A stretch of DNA of 13,617 bases from Flavobacteriaceae bacterium UBA3478 (GTDB lineage Bacteria; Bacteroidota; Bacteroidia; Flavobacteriales; Flavobacteriaceae): NCBI GenBank assembly GCA_002381155.1, contig DFQX01000038.1, forward strand, positions 1 through 13,617, in the 5' to 3' direction. This document shows positions 5,754 through 13,617 of the stretch, piece by piece. The translations under genes were made by a program, and so were the position numbers. Positions within the stretch are counted from its first letter, which is position 1, and every line of letters begins with the position of its first letter. A model generated the notes under the pieces. The model saw nothing but the letters and a program-made list of their open reading frames with translations, was not told the origin of the DNA and searched no databases.

Positions 5754-7070
5754 TTAGTCAGCTAATTCGTCAAAAATATTCTTCACTTTATTCAAAAAGT
5801 TTCCTACCATTCCCGGTTTCTTTGGCCCTTTTATGGCCTCATTTTCTTGCACTTGGGTTTCGTCGGTATCTTTTTGCTCAACTACAGGCATGGTCTTCGC
5901 CTGTATTTCTTGTATTTCTAATGCACCCATTAGTAAACCAACTGCGGTGGCGTACATTGGGCTGGCAATTTCTGGGCTTGAATTTCCTGCAAGGTGTTCG
6001 TTCGGGTATCCAATACGGGTGTCCATACCGGTGATGTATTCAACTACCTGTTTCAGGTGTTTGAGTTGGCTTCCACCACCTGTAATAACAATACCTGCGA
6101 TCAGTTTCTTTTTCTGGTCACCTTGTGCGTAGTTTTTAATTTCAGCATTAACTGCTTCAATAATTTCCACGACTCGAGCGTGTATAATCTTTGAAAGAGT
6201 CTTTAAGGTGATCTCCTTAGGTTCTCTACCTCTTAAGCCAGGGATAGATACCACTTCGTTTTCCTTATTTTCTCCAGGCCACGCAGAACCAAACTTCACT
6301 TTTAACAGTTCGGCTTGCTTTTCTATGATTGCACAACCTTCTTTGATATCCTCAGTGATAATATTACCACCAAAAGGAATCACTGAGGTATGTCTGATAA
6401 TTCCATCCTTGAATACCGCTAAGTCTGTGGTACCTCCTCCGATATCAACTAATGCTACGCCCGCTTCCATTTCTTCTTGACTCAAAACGGCCTTAGCAGA
6501 AGCGATAGGCTCTAAACAAACATCTTGCACTTTAATATTAGCGCTTACGATACAACGGTGAATATTCTTAATAGAAGCTACTTGACCTACCACCACATGA
6601 AACTTGGCCTCTAATCGGTTTCCATACATACCGATAGGCTCTTTGATCTCAGATTGGGTATCTACTTTATACTCTTGCGGAAGCACATGAATAATCTCCT
6701 CACCCGGCAACATTTGTAACTTTTTTACCTGCTGCTCTAGTCGCTTCAGATCGTCTTCGCTAATAACCTCTTCTGGAGCTTCTCTGGTGATATAATCTGA
6801 AGTCTGTAAGCTTCGTATGTGCTGACCTGCAATACCGGCGACCACTTCAGAAATGGCAACTCCTGAAACACTTTCTGCCTCTTCAACTGCAGCTTGAATC
6901 GATTGAACCGTTTGAGTAATATTGTTGACTACTCCACGATGGACACCTAAACTTTTGGCTTTACCAATACCTACAACCTCAACTTTCCCAAATTCATTTT
7001 CCTTACCGATAATAGCAACGATCTTCGTCGTCCCGATATCTAAGCCTACTGAATATGTTTCTTGTTCCAT
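5754..7070 (-). CDS. ftsA: Cell division protein FtsA
   Basis: Actin-like ATPase that tethers FtsZ filaments to the inner face of the cytoplasmic membrane and recruits later division proteins. The N-terminal phosphate-binding segment is VGLDIGTTKIVAIIG (8-22). The FtsA-specific SHS2 (1C) domain occupies about residues 86-165. The second phosphate loop is VALVDIGGGTTDLAVF (205-220) and the adenosine motif is GIVITGGGSQLKHL (326-339). The protein ends in the amphipathic helix MVGNFLNKVKNIFDELAD (421-438), the expected membrane-targeting sequence, reached through a short charged linker. At 438 residues its length is normal. It starts at ATG 7070, 4 nt after the ftsQ stop, and ends 18 nt before ftsZ, so the usual ftsQ-ftsA-ftsZ trio is intact and probably on one mRNA. 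Confidence 0.98.
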   Translation of the reverse strand: MEQETYSVGLDIGTTKIVAIIGKENEFGKVEVVGIGKAKSLGVHRGVVNNITQTVQSIQAAVEEAESVSGVAISEVVAGIAGQHIRSLQTSDYITREAPEEVISEDDLKRLEQQVKKLQMLPGEEIIHVLPQEYKVDTQSEIKEPIGMYGNRLEAKFHVVVGQVASIKNIHRCIVSANIKVQDVCLEPIASAKAVLSQEEMEAGVALVDIGGGTTDLAVFKDGIIRHTSVIPFGGNIITEDIKEGCAIIEKQAELLKVKFGSAWPGENKENEVVSIPGLRGREPKEITLKTLSKIIHARVVEIIEAVNAEIKNYAQGDQKKKLIAGIVITGGGSQLKHLKQVVEYITGMDTRIGYPNEHLAGNSSPEIASPMYATAVGLLMGALEIQEIQAKTMPVVEQKDTDETQVQENEAIKGPKKPGMVGNFLNKVKNIFDELAD

Positions 7071-7074
7071 ATGG

Positions 7075-7797
7075 TTACTTTTTGGTAGCCACTACCTGAT
7101 TATTAAAAGACAAATTCACTGTTCGATATTGTCCTAGCGATTTCTCTTGCTCTGCTTTTATCAAAAAAGCAATCAACTTGGTCAGCTTCTGTTCGATGTT
7201 CACTGCTTCTCCAACAATTACCTCGAAGGGCAACGAGTTAAAAAAGAGCGAAAAACGGCGCGAACCAATTTGCTTGATTTCTTTTAGATCATTGTTCAAG
7301 AGTGCCCTACTTTCAATGCCAATAAGTAGCTCAATCACGTCAGACCCTTCAATTTCAAAAGCTTCATTCGGTCGAATCAAAGCGACTTCAGGCTCATATC
7401 GGCTAGTCAAGGGAAGCTCACCCCCTAGTTCATCGATATAGTAGGGATTTGAACCAATCACCTTAGCTCTAACCTTTTTTTGCTGAATTTCAGCCACTAA
7501 GACCCCCGAAATTGTGCTGAATACCTCAGCATTTCGAACACCAGACATCGATTCAATGCCTTTTTCTGCCTTACTCAAAACTATCCCATCTTTTAGGCTC
7601 GCGCTGTATTGTTGAACAATTTGTATTAACAATTTATTAACCGAGTCGGCATCAACAAGCGTTTCCTTCTTTTGATCGAATCGAATATCTATATGGCTCG
7701 CAGGCCTAACTTTCTGTTGAAACTGCGAAACAACCATTAAAATCACCATTAAAACGGTAACACTTATGAACTGTATGAGTGATTTAAACCGTTTCAC
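7075..7797 (-). CDS. ftsQ: Cell division protein FtsQ
   Basis: Bitopic membrane protein that links the cytoplasmic ring to the periplasmic septal synthesis machinery (with FtsB and FtsL in studied species). A short cytoplasmic N-terminus (MKRFKSL) leads into one transmembrane helix at about residues 9-25 and then a periplasmic domain of about 210 residues. The segments SGVRNAEVF, NPYYIDELGGELPLTSRY and the C-terminal YRTVNLSFNNQVVATKK are the kind seen in Bacteroidota FtsQ; the protein is diverged from the E. coli form and is recognised largely by context and topology. The start is GTG at 7797, embedded in the murC stop as GTGA (4-nt overlap), which suggests translational coupling. No ddl gene lies between murC and ftsQ, unlike in E. 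coli. Confidence 0.92.
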   Translation of the reverse strand: MKRFKSLIQFISVTVLMVILMVVSQFQQKVRPASHIDIRFDQKKETLVDADSVNKLLIQIVQQYSASLKDGIVLSKAEKGIESMSGVRNAEVFSTISGVLVAEIQQKKVRAKVIGSNPYYIDELGGELPLTSRYEPEVALIRPNEAFEIEGSDVIELLIGIESRALLNNDLKEIKQIGSRRFSLFFNSLPFEVIVGEAVNIEQKLTKLIAFLIKAEQEKSLGQYRTVNLSFNNQVVATKK

Positions 7798-9110
7798 TGT
7801 TCTAGAAGTTTTTGAATCAACATCGATAAATTGGCAATATCCCCAGCACCAAGAGTAACTAACACCTCGGGAGCTTTCACAGATATACGTGACAGGACCT
7901 CATCCTTTGTAACCAATTCTAAACGAGAATCTCCATTTAATAAGAGTTCAGAATTCACCCCCTCAATCGGAACTTCACGGGCTGGATAGATGGGTAATAT
8001 CCAAACATGATCAAACAGAGCTAAAGCCTCAGTAAACTCCTTGGCAAAATCTCGAGTTCGAGAATATAAATGAGGCTGAAAAATTGCAGTAATCGATCGA
8101 TTCTGATATCGCGAACGAAGCAACTGATGCATTGCTTTAATTTCACTGGGATGATGCGCATAGTCATCGTAAAAAACAACCTGGTTATTTTCAACTAATT
8201 TCGACGCTCTTCGTTTTGCTAAAGGAAGGGTATTGAAAATGGGGATAAGCTTCTCAAAGGAGACTATTTCCTTTGCAATTATATAGGCAGCTAGCGCATT
8301 GAGTAGATTGTGATCACCATAAAAAGGAACCTTTACTGAGATAGCAGAGCTACCCTTAGAATGGATCTTAAAATTAGTTCCTCTCTTGGTTAATTCAACA
8401 TCGGTAATATGCCACTGATTCTCAGGAGAAAATCCATAAGAAACTGATCCTGTTAATTTCACAGACTCATGAGCCATCAAAGCACCTAAAGTTTGACTTG
8501 CAAATTGAGTGAAAGAATCGACAATGGCTTGGTAATCCTTATAGATATCTAAATGATCAGGCTCTATCGATGTGATGATCGAAGCATGTGGATTTAAGGC
8601 TAAAAAGGAACGATCAAACTCATCTGCCTCAACCACGAAATACTCTGAACCTGATGAATAATAATTCGAATTCAAATCGTTTGAAATTCCTCCGAGAAAA
8701 GCAGTAAACGAAATGTTAGACTGTTTCAAAAAATGAGTGAGAAAGGTGGCCGTCGTAGTCTTTCCATGAGTGCCTGCCACAGCAAGTACCTTTCCTGATT
8801 GAACAATTTCGCCTAAAAACTGAGCTCTCTTTAAAGTTCGAACTCCTTTCGATATGGCATATTTCAATTGCGGATGTTCAATCGTAACAGCGGCGGTATA
8901 AATAACTAGAAGGTTGCTCGAAAAGGTATCAATGAATGAGAAATCGTTAAAGTCATAGCCGATCTGTGCACCCTCATTGGTTAATGCTTGACATAAATCT
9001 GTTTGATCACGATCGTATCCTCCGACTACATCGCCTCGACTTAGCAGAAAGCGAGCCAAGGCTGACATTCCTATACCTCCAATTCCTATGAAATAGTAGG
9101 ACTGTTTCAT
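7794..9110 (-). CDS. murC: UDP-N-acetylmuramate--L-alanine ligase MurC
   Basis: Cytoplasmic ATP-dependent ligase that adds L-alanine to UDP-MurNAc, the first peptide step of peptidoglycan synthesis. The N-terminal UDP-binding fold opens with YFIGIGGIGMSALARFL (6-22). The ATP loop is VAGTHGKTTTATFL (111-124), followed by EADEFDRSF (161-169), EPDHLDIY (183-190), DHNLLNALAA (266-275), the MurC-type DDYAHHPSEI (315-324), FQPHLYSRT (344-352) and GAGDI (421-425). The 438 residues are compact compared with 491 in E. coli but complete in all three domains. Its ATG at 9110 overlaps the murG stop as ATGA, and its own TGA overlaps the ftsQ GTG. Confidence 0.98.
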   Translation of the reverse strand: MKQSYYFIGIGGIGMSALARFLLSRGDVVGGYDRDQTDLCQALTNEGAQIGYDFNDFSFIDTFSSNLLVIYTAAVTIEHPQLKYAISKGVRTLKRAQFLGEIVQSGKVLAVAGTHGKTTTATFLTHFLKQSNISFTAFLGGISNDLNSNYYSSGSEYFVVEADEFDRSFLALNPHASIITSIEPDHLDIYKDYQAIVDSFTQFASQTLGALMAHESVKLTGSVSYGFSPENQWHITDVELTKRGTNFKIHSKGSSAISVKVPFYGDHNLLNALAAYIIAKEIVSFEKLIPIFNTLPLAKRRASKLVENNQVVFYDDYAHHPSEIKAMHQLLRSRYQNRSITAIFQPHLYSRTRDFAKEFTEALALFDHVWILPIYPAREVPIEGVNSELLLNGDSRLELVTKDEVLSRISVKAPEVLVTLGAGDIANLSMLIQKLLEQ

Positions 9111-10189
9111 CTCAATCGTTCTGCTATTAATTCTACAATGGTCTCAGCAGCCCTAGGTCTAGCTTCAGCCTTAAATCGATTCCCCATTGCTCGATCTTCT
9201 GACTGAACATATTCAAGAAATCGCTCCAGAACGCTTGAATCAGATAATTCGCTTTCTCTAAGAATCATGGCGGCATCTAAAGCTACCATGCTTTCTGCGT
9301 TCTTTGTTTGGTGATCTTCTGCGACTAAGGGCGAGGGAATAAAAAGTGTTGGTTTACCCACTCCAGCTAATTCAGAAATGGCTCCCGCTCCTGCCCTAGA
9401 AATAATACCCGAAGCTAGTTCGTAGACAGCTCCCATATTTTCGATAAAAGAAACGACTTTCACCGATTTACTCTCGTAATTTTTATAGGTGCTGAAGTAA
9501 ATCTTTCCACACTGCCACAGCACTCTAAAACCTCGGCTAGTAATTAGATCTAATTGTTCACTTAACCACTTATTCATTGCGGCAGAACCCAAACTACCTC
9601 CTAGCATTAAAACAACTTTGTCTGAAGTGCTAAAACCATAAATACTTGCAGCCGTAGTGCGATCTATCTGGTTAGCAATTAAAGATGATCTAATGGGATT
9701 ACCAGTTATAACCACCTTAGATTTTGGGAAAAATCGGTCCATATTGGGATAGGCAACACAAATAACATCTGCTTTGGGTGAGACCCATTTATTAGTGAGA
9801 CCTGCAAAGGCATTCTGTTCTTGAATCAAATAAGGAATCTTTAAAATAGAAGCTACAAAAAGGAGCGGCCCACTAGCAAAACCTCCTGTACCCACAACAT
9901 AATTGGGTTTGAACTTCACTAACAGAAAAAAAGATTGAAGCAAACTCGAAAGCAGCATCAGCGGCAACAGGAAATTTCTTAAACTAAATTTTCTTTGAAT
10001 ACCTGTGATCCAAAGGCCCTTAATCGGATATCCCGCCTTGGACACGAGCTCCATCTCCATTCTACCATGGGCACCCACGAACAGAAATTCTGCATCGGGA
10101 TAGGTAGCCTTAAGTGCATCAGCAATAGCAATTGCTGGATAGATGTGTCCACCAGTACCACCACCCGATATCAGAAATCGATAATTCAT
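9107..10189 (-). CDS. murG: UDP-GlcNAc:undecaprenyl-PP-MurNAc-pentapeptide GlcNAc transferase MurG
   Basis: Peripheral inner-membrane GT28/GT-B glycosyltransferase that turns lipid I into lipid II by adding GlcNAc. Visible motifs are the glycine-rich loop SGGGTGGHIYPA (8-19), VVGTGGFASGPLL (98-110), QEQNAFAGLTNK (123-134), GNPIR (163-167), the second glycine loop MLGGSLGSAAMN (195-206), SRAGAGAISELAG (264-276) and PSPLVAEDHQTKNAE (285-299), which contains the UDP-GlcNAc-contacting residues. A hydrophobic stretch near 73-91 fits the membrane-association surface. Length of 360 residues is standard. It overlaps ftsW upstream and murC downstream, each by 4 nt with ATGA junctions, so the three are probably translationally coupled. 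Confidence 0.98.
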   Translation of the reverse strand: MNYRFLISGGGTGGHIYPAIAIADALKATYPDAEFLFVGAHGRMEMELVSKAGYPIKGLWITGIQRKFSLRNFLLPLMLLSSLLQSFFLLVKFKPNYVVGTGGFASGPLLFVASILKIPYLIQEQNAFAGLTNKWVSPKADVICVAYPNMDRFFPKSKVVITGNPIRSSLIANQIDRTTAASIYGFSTSDKVVLMLGGSLGSAAMNKWLSEQLDLITSRGFRVLWQCGKIYFSTYKNYESKSVKVVSFIENMGAVYELASGIISRAGAGAISELAGVGKPTLFIPSPLVAEDHQTKNAESMVALDAAMILRESELSDSSVLERFLEYVQSEDRAMGNRFKAEARPRAAETIVELIAERLR

Positions 10190-11382
10190 TTACGACTAAG
10201 ATTTTTGATAGAGAATTCGGCATCTGCAAGCTTCTTCTTTTTCTTGGTATGGCTCGTTGCACTGAGCACAATGCCTATTGCAATGCAAGTCATCCAGATA
10301 GAGGTTCCCCCCATACTGATCAGCGGTAAAGGTTGACCTGTAACCGGTACAAGCTCAACGACCACTGCCATGTTCAAAAACGCCTGAAACACGATCGGAA
10401 GTCCAAGCCCTACAATCAACAGCTTAGCAAACACTGAAGTGGCTGCATAGGCTAGTACAGTGATACGAAAGAGAAAAAGGATATAAATTAAAAGAATAAA
10501 TAACCCTCCAACTAGCCCATACTCCTCAACAATGATGGCATAGATAAAATCAGAGGTACTCTGAGAAATTCTATTTTTAATGACACTTTTTCCTGCACCC
10601 TTCCCAAAAACACCGCCCTCTGCCACTGCAATTTTTGCCAGGGTTATTTGATGACGACTATCGTCTGTGGCCAATTCAGGATGCATGAACGACTCAACTC
10701 TATTCTTCCATGTAATTGCCCGATCAGAGGGGATTACTTCAGGAGAAGTCAATAATATGGCGAAAAAAAGCGCTGCCCCAGCAGTTATCGAAATACCTAT
10801 AGCCATAAGATACTTCAACGGATACCCCCCCATAAAGCAAAGCATAAAAGCATTAAACCCGATCAGTGCAGCCGTCGAAAAGTTTTGCCCAACTACGAGA
10901 ATAACGGTTGCGAAAATTGGGATCCAAAGAGGTAAAATACTATCTCGAAAACGAACTGTGGTACCTTTAACTTTGGCCAAATAACTTGCAACACAAACCA
11001 TTAACAATACACTGGATAAAGTAGATGGTTGGAAATTCATGTTTAATAAGGGCATTTTAATCCACCGTTTGGCACTCACCCCTCCAAAAGAAGTGTCAAG
11101 AGTTAATGTGTAGGCTAATAATAACAAGGAAGGAATCAATAACAACCAAGCGATCATAGCTATACGTTCAATCGGCAAGTAGTGTGTTAGACCAATAAGT
11201 CCAAACCCTGCTATCAATAAAAACATATGTTTAAACAGAAGGGTGCTAATCACCGAGCTAGACTCACTGAAATGAATTTGCGTTCCAGCACTATACACTG
11301 GCAAGAAAGAAAGAATCGCTAATAGCACAGTTAGTGCCCAAATAGCGCGATCTCCTCTAAGTAAGCTCAGTGCGTTTTTCAT
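10186..11382 (-). CDS. ftsW: Septal peptidoglycan polymerase FtsW (SEDS family)
   Basis: Polytopic SEDS-family membrane protein that polymerises lipid II into septal glycan strands together with a class B penicillin-binding protein. About ten hydrophobic helices run through residues 15-375. The periplasmic loop contains SDFIYAIIVEEYGLVGG, in which Asp278 corresponds to the essential Asp of FtsW/RodA. The SEDS signature LVPVTGQPLPLISMGGTS lies at 344-361. The protein ends in a short basic cytoplasmic tail beginning HTKKKKK. Context separates it from RodA: it lies between murD and murG, the standard FtsW position. Its ATG shares one base with the murD TAA (TAATG), and its TGA overlaps the murG ATG. 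Length of 398 residues is typical. Confidence 0.96.
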   Translation of the reverse strand: MKNALSLLRGDRAIWALTVLLAILSFLPVYSAGTQIHFSESSSVISTLLFKHMFLLIAGFGLIGLTHYLPIERIAMIAWLLLIPSLLLLAYTLTLDTSFGGVSAKRWIKMPLLNMNFQPSTLSSVLLMVCVASYLAKVKGTTVRFRDSILPLWIPIFATVILVVGQNFSTAALIGFNAFMLCFMGGYPLKYLMAIGISITAGAALFFAILLTSPEVIPSDRAITWKNRVESFMHPELATDDSRHQITLAKIAVAEGGVFGKGAGKSVIKNRISQSTSDFIYAIIVEEYGLVGGLFILLIYILFLFRITVLAYAATSVFAKLLIVGLGLPIVFQAFLNMAVVVELVPVTGQPLPLISMGGTSIWMTCIAIGIVLSATSHTKKKKKLADAEFSIKNLSRK

Positions 11383-12740
11383 TAATCAAGGGATCTAACT
11401 ACTTTCTTGAACTGCTCTCCTCTATCCTCATAGTTCTTAAATCGATCAAAGCTTGCACATGCCGGTGATAACATCACGGTATCCCCTCGCTCAGCAAAGC
11501 GCATAGCTAAGGCAACCGTATCTTCAAAGGTGGATAGTTCATGAATCTCAGAAACTACCTTCCCAAAGGTGTCTATGATCTTTTGATTATCAACACCAAT
11601 GCAAAGAATGGCCTTTACTTTTTCACGAACAAGCGGCATAAGTGCTGAATAATCATTACCCTTATCTACACCTCCAGCAATCCAAATAACCGGTCTTTTT
11701 ACCGATTCTAAAGCAAAATAGGTGGCGTTCACATTGGTCGCCTTCGAGTCGTTAATGAATCGAACTCCAGAAAACTCTTCAAAAACCTCCATTCGGTGAG
11801 CAACACCGGTGAACCCTTCAATACTTTGCTTAATCGCCTCGCGTCGAATATTCTTAATCATAGCAACGGTTGAGGCTGCCATGGTATTTTTAAGATTGTG
11901 TTTTCCTTGAATCGGAATCTTTGACGTTTCCATAGTAAATGTTTGATTGTCAATAATTATTTTCAAAAGGTCACCCTCTAAAAAGGCTCCTTCATTTAAT
12001 TTCTTTTCACAACTGAACGGAATAAGTCGTGCAGCGATTTCACCCAATCTACCCTCCACTTCTTTAGCGATTACGACATCATCGGCATCGTAAATAAAAA
12101 AGTCCTCTGCAGTTTGATTTTTTACGATTCGCATCTTTGAACCGATATAATTTTCGAAAGAATAGTCATAGCGATCGAGATGATCTGGCGTAATATTGGT
12201 AAGCACAGAAATATGTGGTCTGAACTGATCGATTCCATCCAATTGAAAACTACTTACCTCTAATACATAGCTAGCCGTAGGCTGTTCGGCAACCGCAGCG
12301 GCAAAGCTGTCTCCAATATTACCCGCTAAAAGGGTATTTGAATGAGCACTTTTAAGGATGTGATGCGTAAGCGTTGCGGTTGTAGTCTTACCGTTGGTAC
12401 CGGTAATTGCAATTACCTCGCCTCCTTCTAGAAAATAGTATCCCCATTCAATTTCAGAGATAACAGATACGCCATTATTTAATAGCTCTTGTATTAAAGG
12501 AGCTTTATCTGGTATTCCAGGGCTTTTAATCACTAAATCAGCATGAAGAATCTTATCAAGGGTATGGGTTCCTTCCTCGAAAACGATTGAACATTCCAAT
12601 AATTGCTTCTTATACTTAGATGCAATATTCGAACGATCAGAAACAAATACCTTGAAGCCCTTTTTCTTGGCAAGCATTGCAGCACCAACTCCGCTTTCGC
12701 CGGCACCTAAGACTACTATGTAACTTCCAGGACTGAGCAT
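11382..12740 (-). CDS. murD: UDP-N-acetylmuramoylalanine--D-glutamate ligase MurD
   Basis: Cytoplasmic ATP-dependent ligase that adds D-glutamate to UDP-MurNAc-L-Ala. The N-terminal domain opens with VVLGAGESGVGAAML (9-23) and includes IKSPGIP (71-77). The ATP loop ITGTNGKTTTATL spans 112-124. Further motifs are NITPDHLDRY (182-191), Lys202 in SKMRI at the place of the carbamylated lysine, HNLKN (281-285), NDSKATNVNA (330-339) and the C-terminal LSPACASFDRFKNYEDRG (424-441). At 452 residues it is full length. Its start shares one base with the mraY stop (TAATG) and its stop does the same with ftsW. No murF lies between mraY and murD, as is usual in Bacteroidota. Confidence 0.98.
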   Translation of the reverse strand: MLSPGSYIVVLGAGESGVGAAMLAKKKGFKVFVSDRSNIASKYKKQLLECSIVFEEGTHTLDKILHADLVIKSPGIPDKAPLIQELLNNGVSVISEIEWGYYFLEGGEVIAITGTNGKTTTATLTHHILKSAHSNTLLAGNIGDSFAAAVAEQPTASYVLEVSSFQLDGIDQFRPHISVLTNITPDHLDRYDYSFENYIGSKMRIVKNQTAEDFFIYDADDVVIAKEVEGRLGEIAARLIPFSCEKKLNEGAFLEGDLLKIIIDNQTFTMETSKIPIQGKHNLKNTMAASTVAMIKNIRREAIKQSIEGFTGVAHRMEVFEEFSGVRFINDSKATNVNATYFALESVKRPVIWIAGGVDKGNDYSALMPLVREKVKAILCIGVDNQKIIDTFGKVVSEIHELSTFEDTVALAMRFAERGDTVMLSPACASFDRFKNYEDRGEQFKKVVRSLD

Positions 12741-13617
12741 TATCTAATTTTCAGTGTTACTATGCTGAGAACTGCCAAAAGAATCCCAACGATTAGAAAT
12801 CTCATCACAATTTTACTTTCATGATATCCCTTCTTTTGATAGTGATGATGTAAAGGGGCCATTAAAAAAATGCGACGGCCAGTGCCATGTTTTTTTCGCG
12901 AGTACTTGAAGTATCCGACCTGAAGCATAACAGAGAGGGATTCTGCAAAGAAAATTCCACACAGAACAGGAACGAGTAATTCTTTGCGAACAATAATTGC
13001 GATTACAGCAATCACACCACCTATAGTTAAACTTCCCGTATCACCCATAAAAACTTGAGCCGGATAGGTATTGTACCACATAAAACCTATTAAGGCTCCG
13101 ATAAAAGCTCCAGAAAAAACAACTACCTCACCTACTTTGGGGAGATAGAAAATGTTCAAATAATCAGCAAATAAAAAGTTCCCAGAAACCCAAGCCATTA
13201 CCAATAGAGCAAGCATTATAATAGCAGAACTTCCTGCGGCAAGACCATCAATTCCATCGGTAAGGTTGGCGCCATTTGAAACAGCAGTGACGATGAAAAT
13301 AACCACAGGAATAAATATGAGCCAGCCTAAATGAGCTAGTGAAGGATCAATACTGGTAAGTAAGTCAGTGTAATCAAGTTCATTATTCTTGAAAAACGGA
13401 ATATTAGTCATTACCGCCTTAATCTCAGGAGCATCATTTAAGAGGATACCTTCTACCTCCTTTTTTAAGGTTACATGCGGATGAAAATATAATACCGCAC
13501 CAACAAACCCTCCTAAAATGACCTGACCTAGAACTTTAAACTTGCCTTTTAAACCGTCCTTATCATTCTTAAATTTCTTGATATAATCATCAATAAAACC
13601 AATTACACCCATCCACA
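12740..13617 (-). CDS. mraY: Phospho-MurNAc-pentapeptide transferase MraY (5' end outside the window)
   Basis: Integral membrane enzyme that transfers phospho-MurNAc-pentapeptide to undecaprenyl phosphate, giving lipid I. About 290 residues are visible; roughly the first quarter lies beyond the window edge. The frame is open to the edge, with a TGG codon before the first visible ATG (13612), so that ATG is internal: it belongs to the conserved WMGVIGFIDDYIKKF, which holds the catalytic Asp pair. Other marks are NGANLTDGIDGLAAG, VFMGDTGSLTIGGV with a third essential Asp, and the cytoplasmic APLHHHYQKKGYHESK with the triple His. A loop between the first two visible helices (from about YFHPHVTLKKEVEG to NNELDYTDLL) is longer than in E. 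coli MraY, as I expect for Bacteroidota. It is the first visible gene of the dcw array. Confidence 0.97.
   Translation of the reverse strand, partial: WMGVIGFIDDYIKKFKNDKDGLKGKFKVLGQVILGGFVGAVLYFHPHVTLKKEVEGILLNDAPEIKAVMTNIPFFKNNELDYTDLLTSIDPSLAHLGWLIFIPVVIFIVTAVSNGANLTDGIDGLAAGSSAIIMLALLVMAWVSGNFLFADYLNIFYLPKVGEVVVFSGAFIGALIGFMWYNTYPAQVFMGDTGSLTIGGVIAVIAIIVRKELLVPVLCGIFFAESLSVMLQVGYFKYSRKKHGTGRRIFLMAPLHHHYQKKGYHESKIVMRFLIVGILLAVLSIVTLKIR

Noticed and set aside
5314..6480. Several plus-strand open frames opposite ftsZ and ftsA
   Set aside because: Low-complexity Pro/Ser/Cys-rich translations with no recognisable domain, fully inside conserved ftsZ and ftsA coding sequence on the minus strand.

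Overview
The window is a piece of a Bacteroidota chromosome (Flavobacteriales or Cytophagales-like; I cannot place it more finely). The evidence is the division and cell-wall gene order mraY-murD-ftsW-murG-murC-ftsQ-ftsA-ftsZ with no ddl, murF or ftsL between these genes, a long acidic FtsZ linker ending in the NNSFLHDNVD tail, a TonB-dependent receptor with an N-terminal carboxypeptidase-regulatory-like domain, a YpdA-type reductase, a TAnnTTTG promoter element, and almost no Shine-Dalgarno sequences.

Left part, plus strand (1-1421): the C-terminal part of a YpdA-like bacillithiol disulfide reductase, whose reading frame is closed by a stop at 18-20; a GatB/YqeY-domain protein; then, 6 nt after its stop, a tRNA-Arg(TCG) followed by a strong hairpin terminator. 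About 180 bp downstream, the 3' end of the tRNA and the whole terminator appear again as a nearly identical direct repeat (1166-1241 and 1347-1421). The 105 bp between the copies hold one more possible terminator and no gene.

Middle, plus strand (1422-3780): a good promoter match starting in the tail of the second repeat copy, and a 775-residue TonB-dependent outer-membrane receptor that starts with TTG. Its stop codon overlaps the stop of the convergent ftsZ.

Right part, minus strand (3777-13617): eight genes of the division and cell-wall (dcw) cluster in one tightly packed array. Read in transcription order they are mraY (5' end outside the window), murD, ftsW, murG, murC, ftsQ, ftsA and ftsZ. 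Junctions are 1-nt TAATG overlaps, 4-nt ATGA or GTGA overlaps, or gaps of 4 and 18 nt. Together they make lipid-linked peptidoglycan precursor (MurC, MurD, MraY, MurG), polymerise it at the septum (FtsW) and build the division ring (FtsZ, FtsA, FtsQ).

Most of the window is ordinary housekeeping. The points worth a second look are the duplicated tRNA-end/terminator block and its contribution to a promoter, three degenerate copies of a short motif in the FtsZ linker, the broken or truncated ypdA edge, and the stop-to-stop convergence of ftsZ with the receptor gene. I found no CRISPR array, transposase, integrase, defence module or clearly new multi-gene system.
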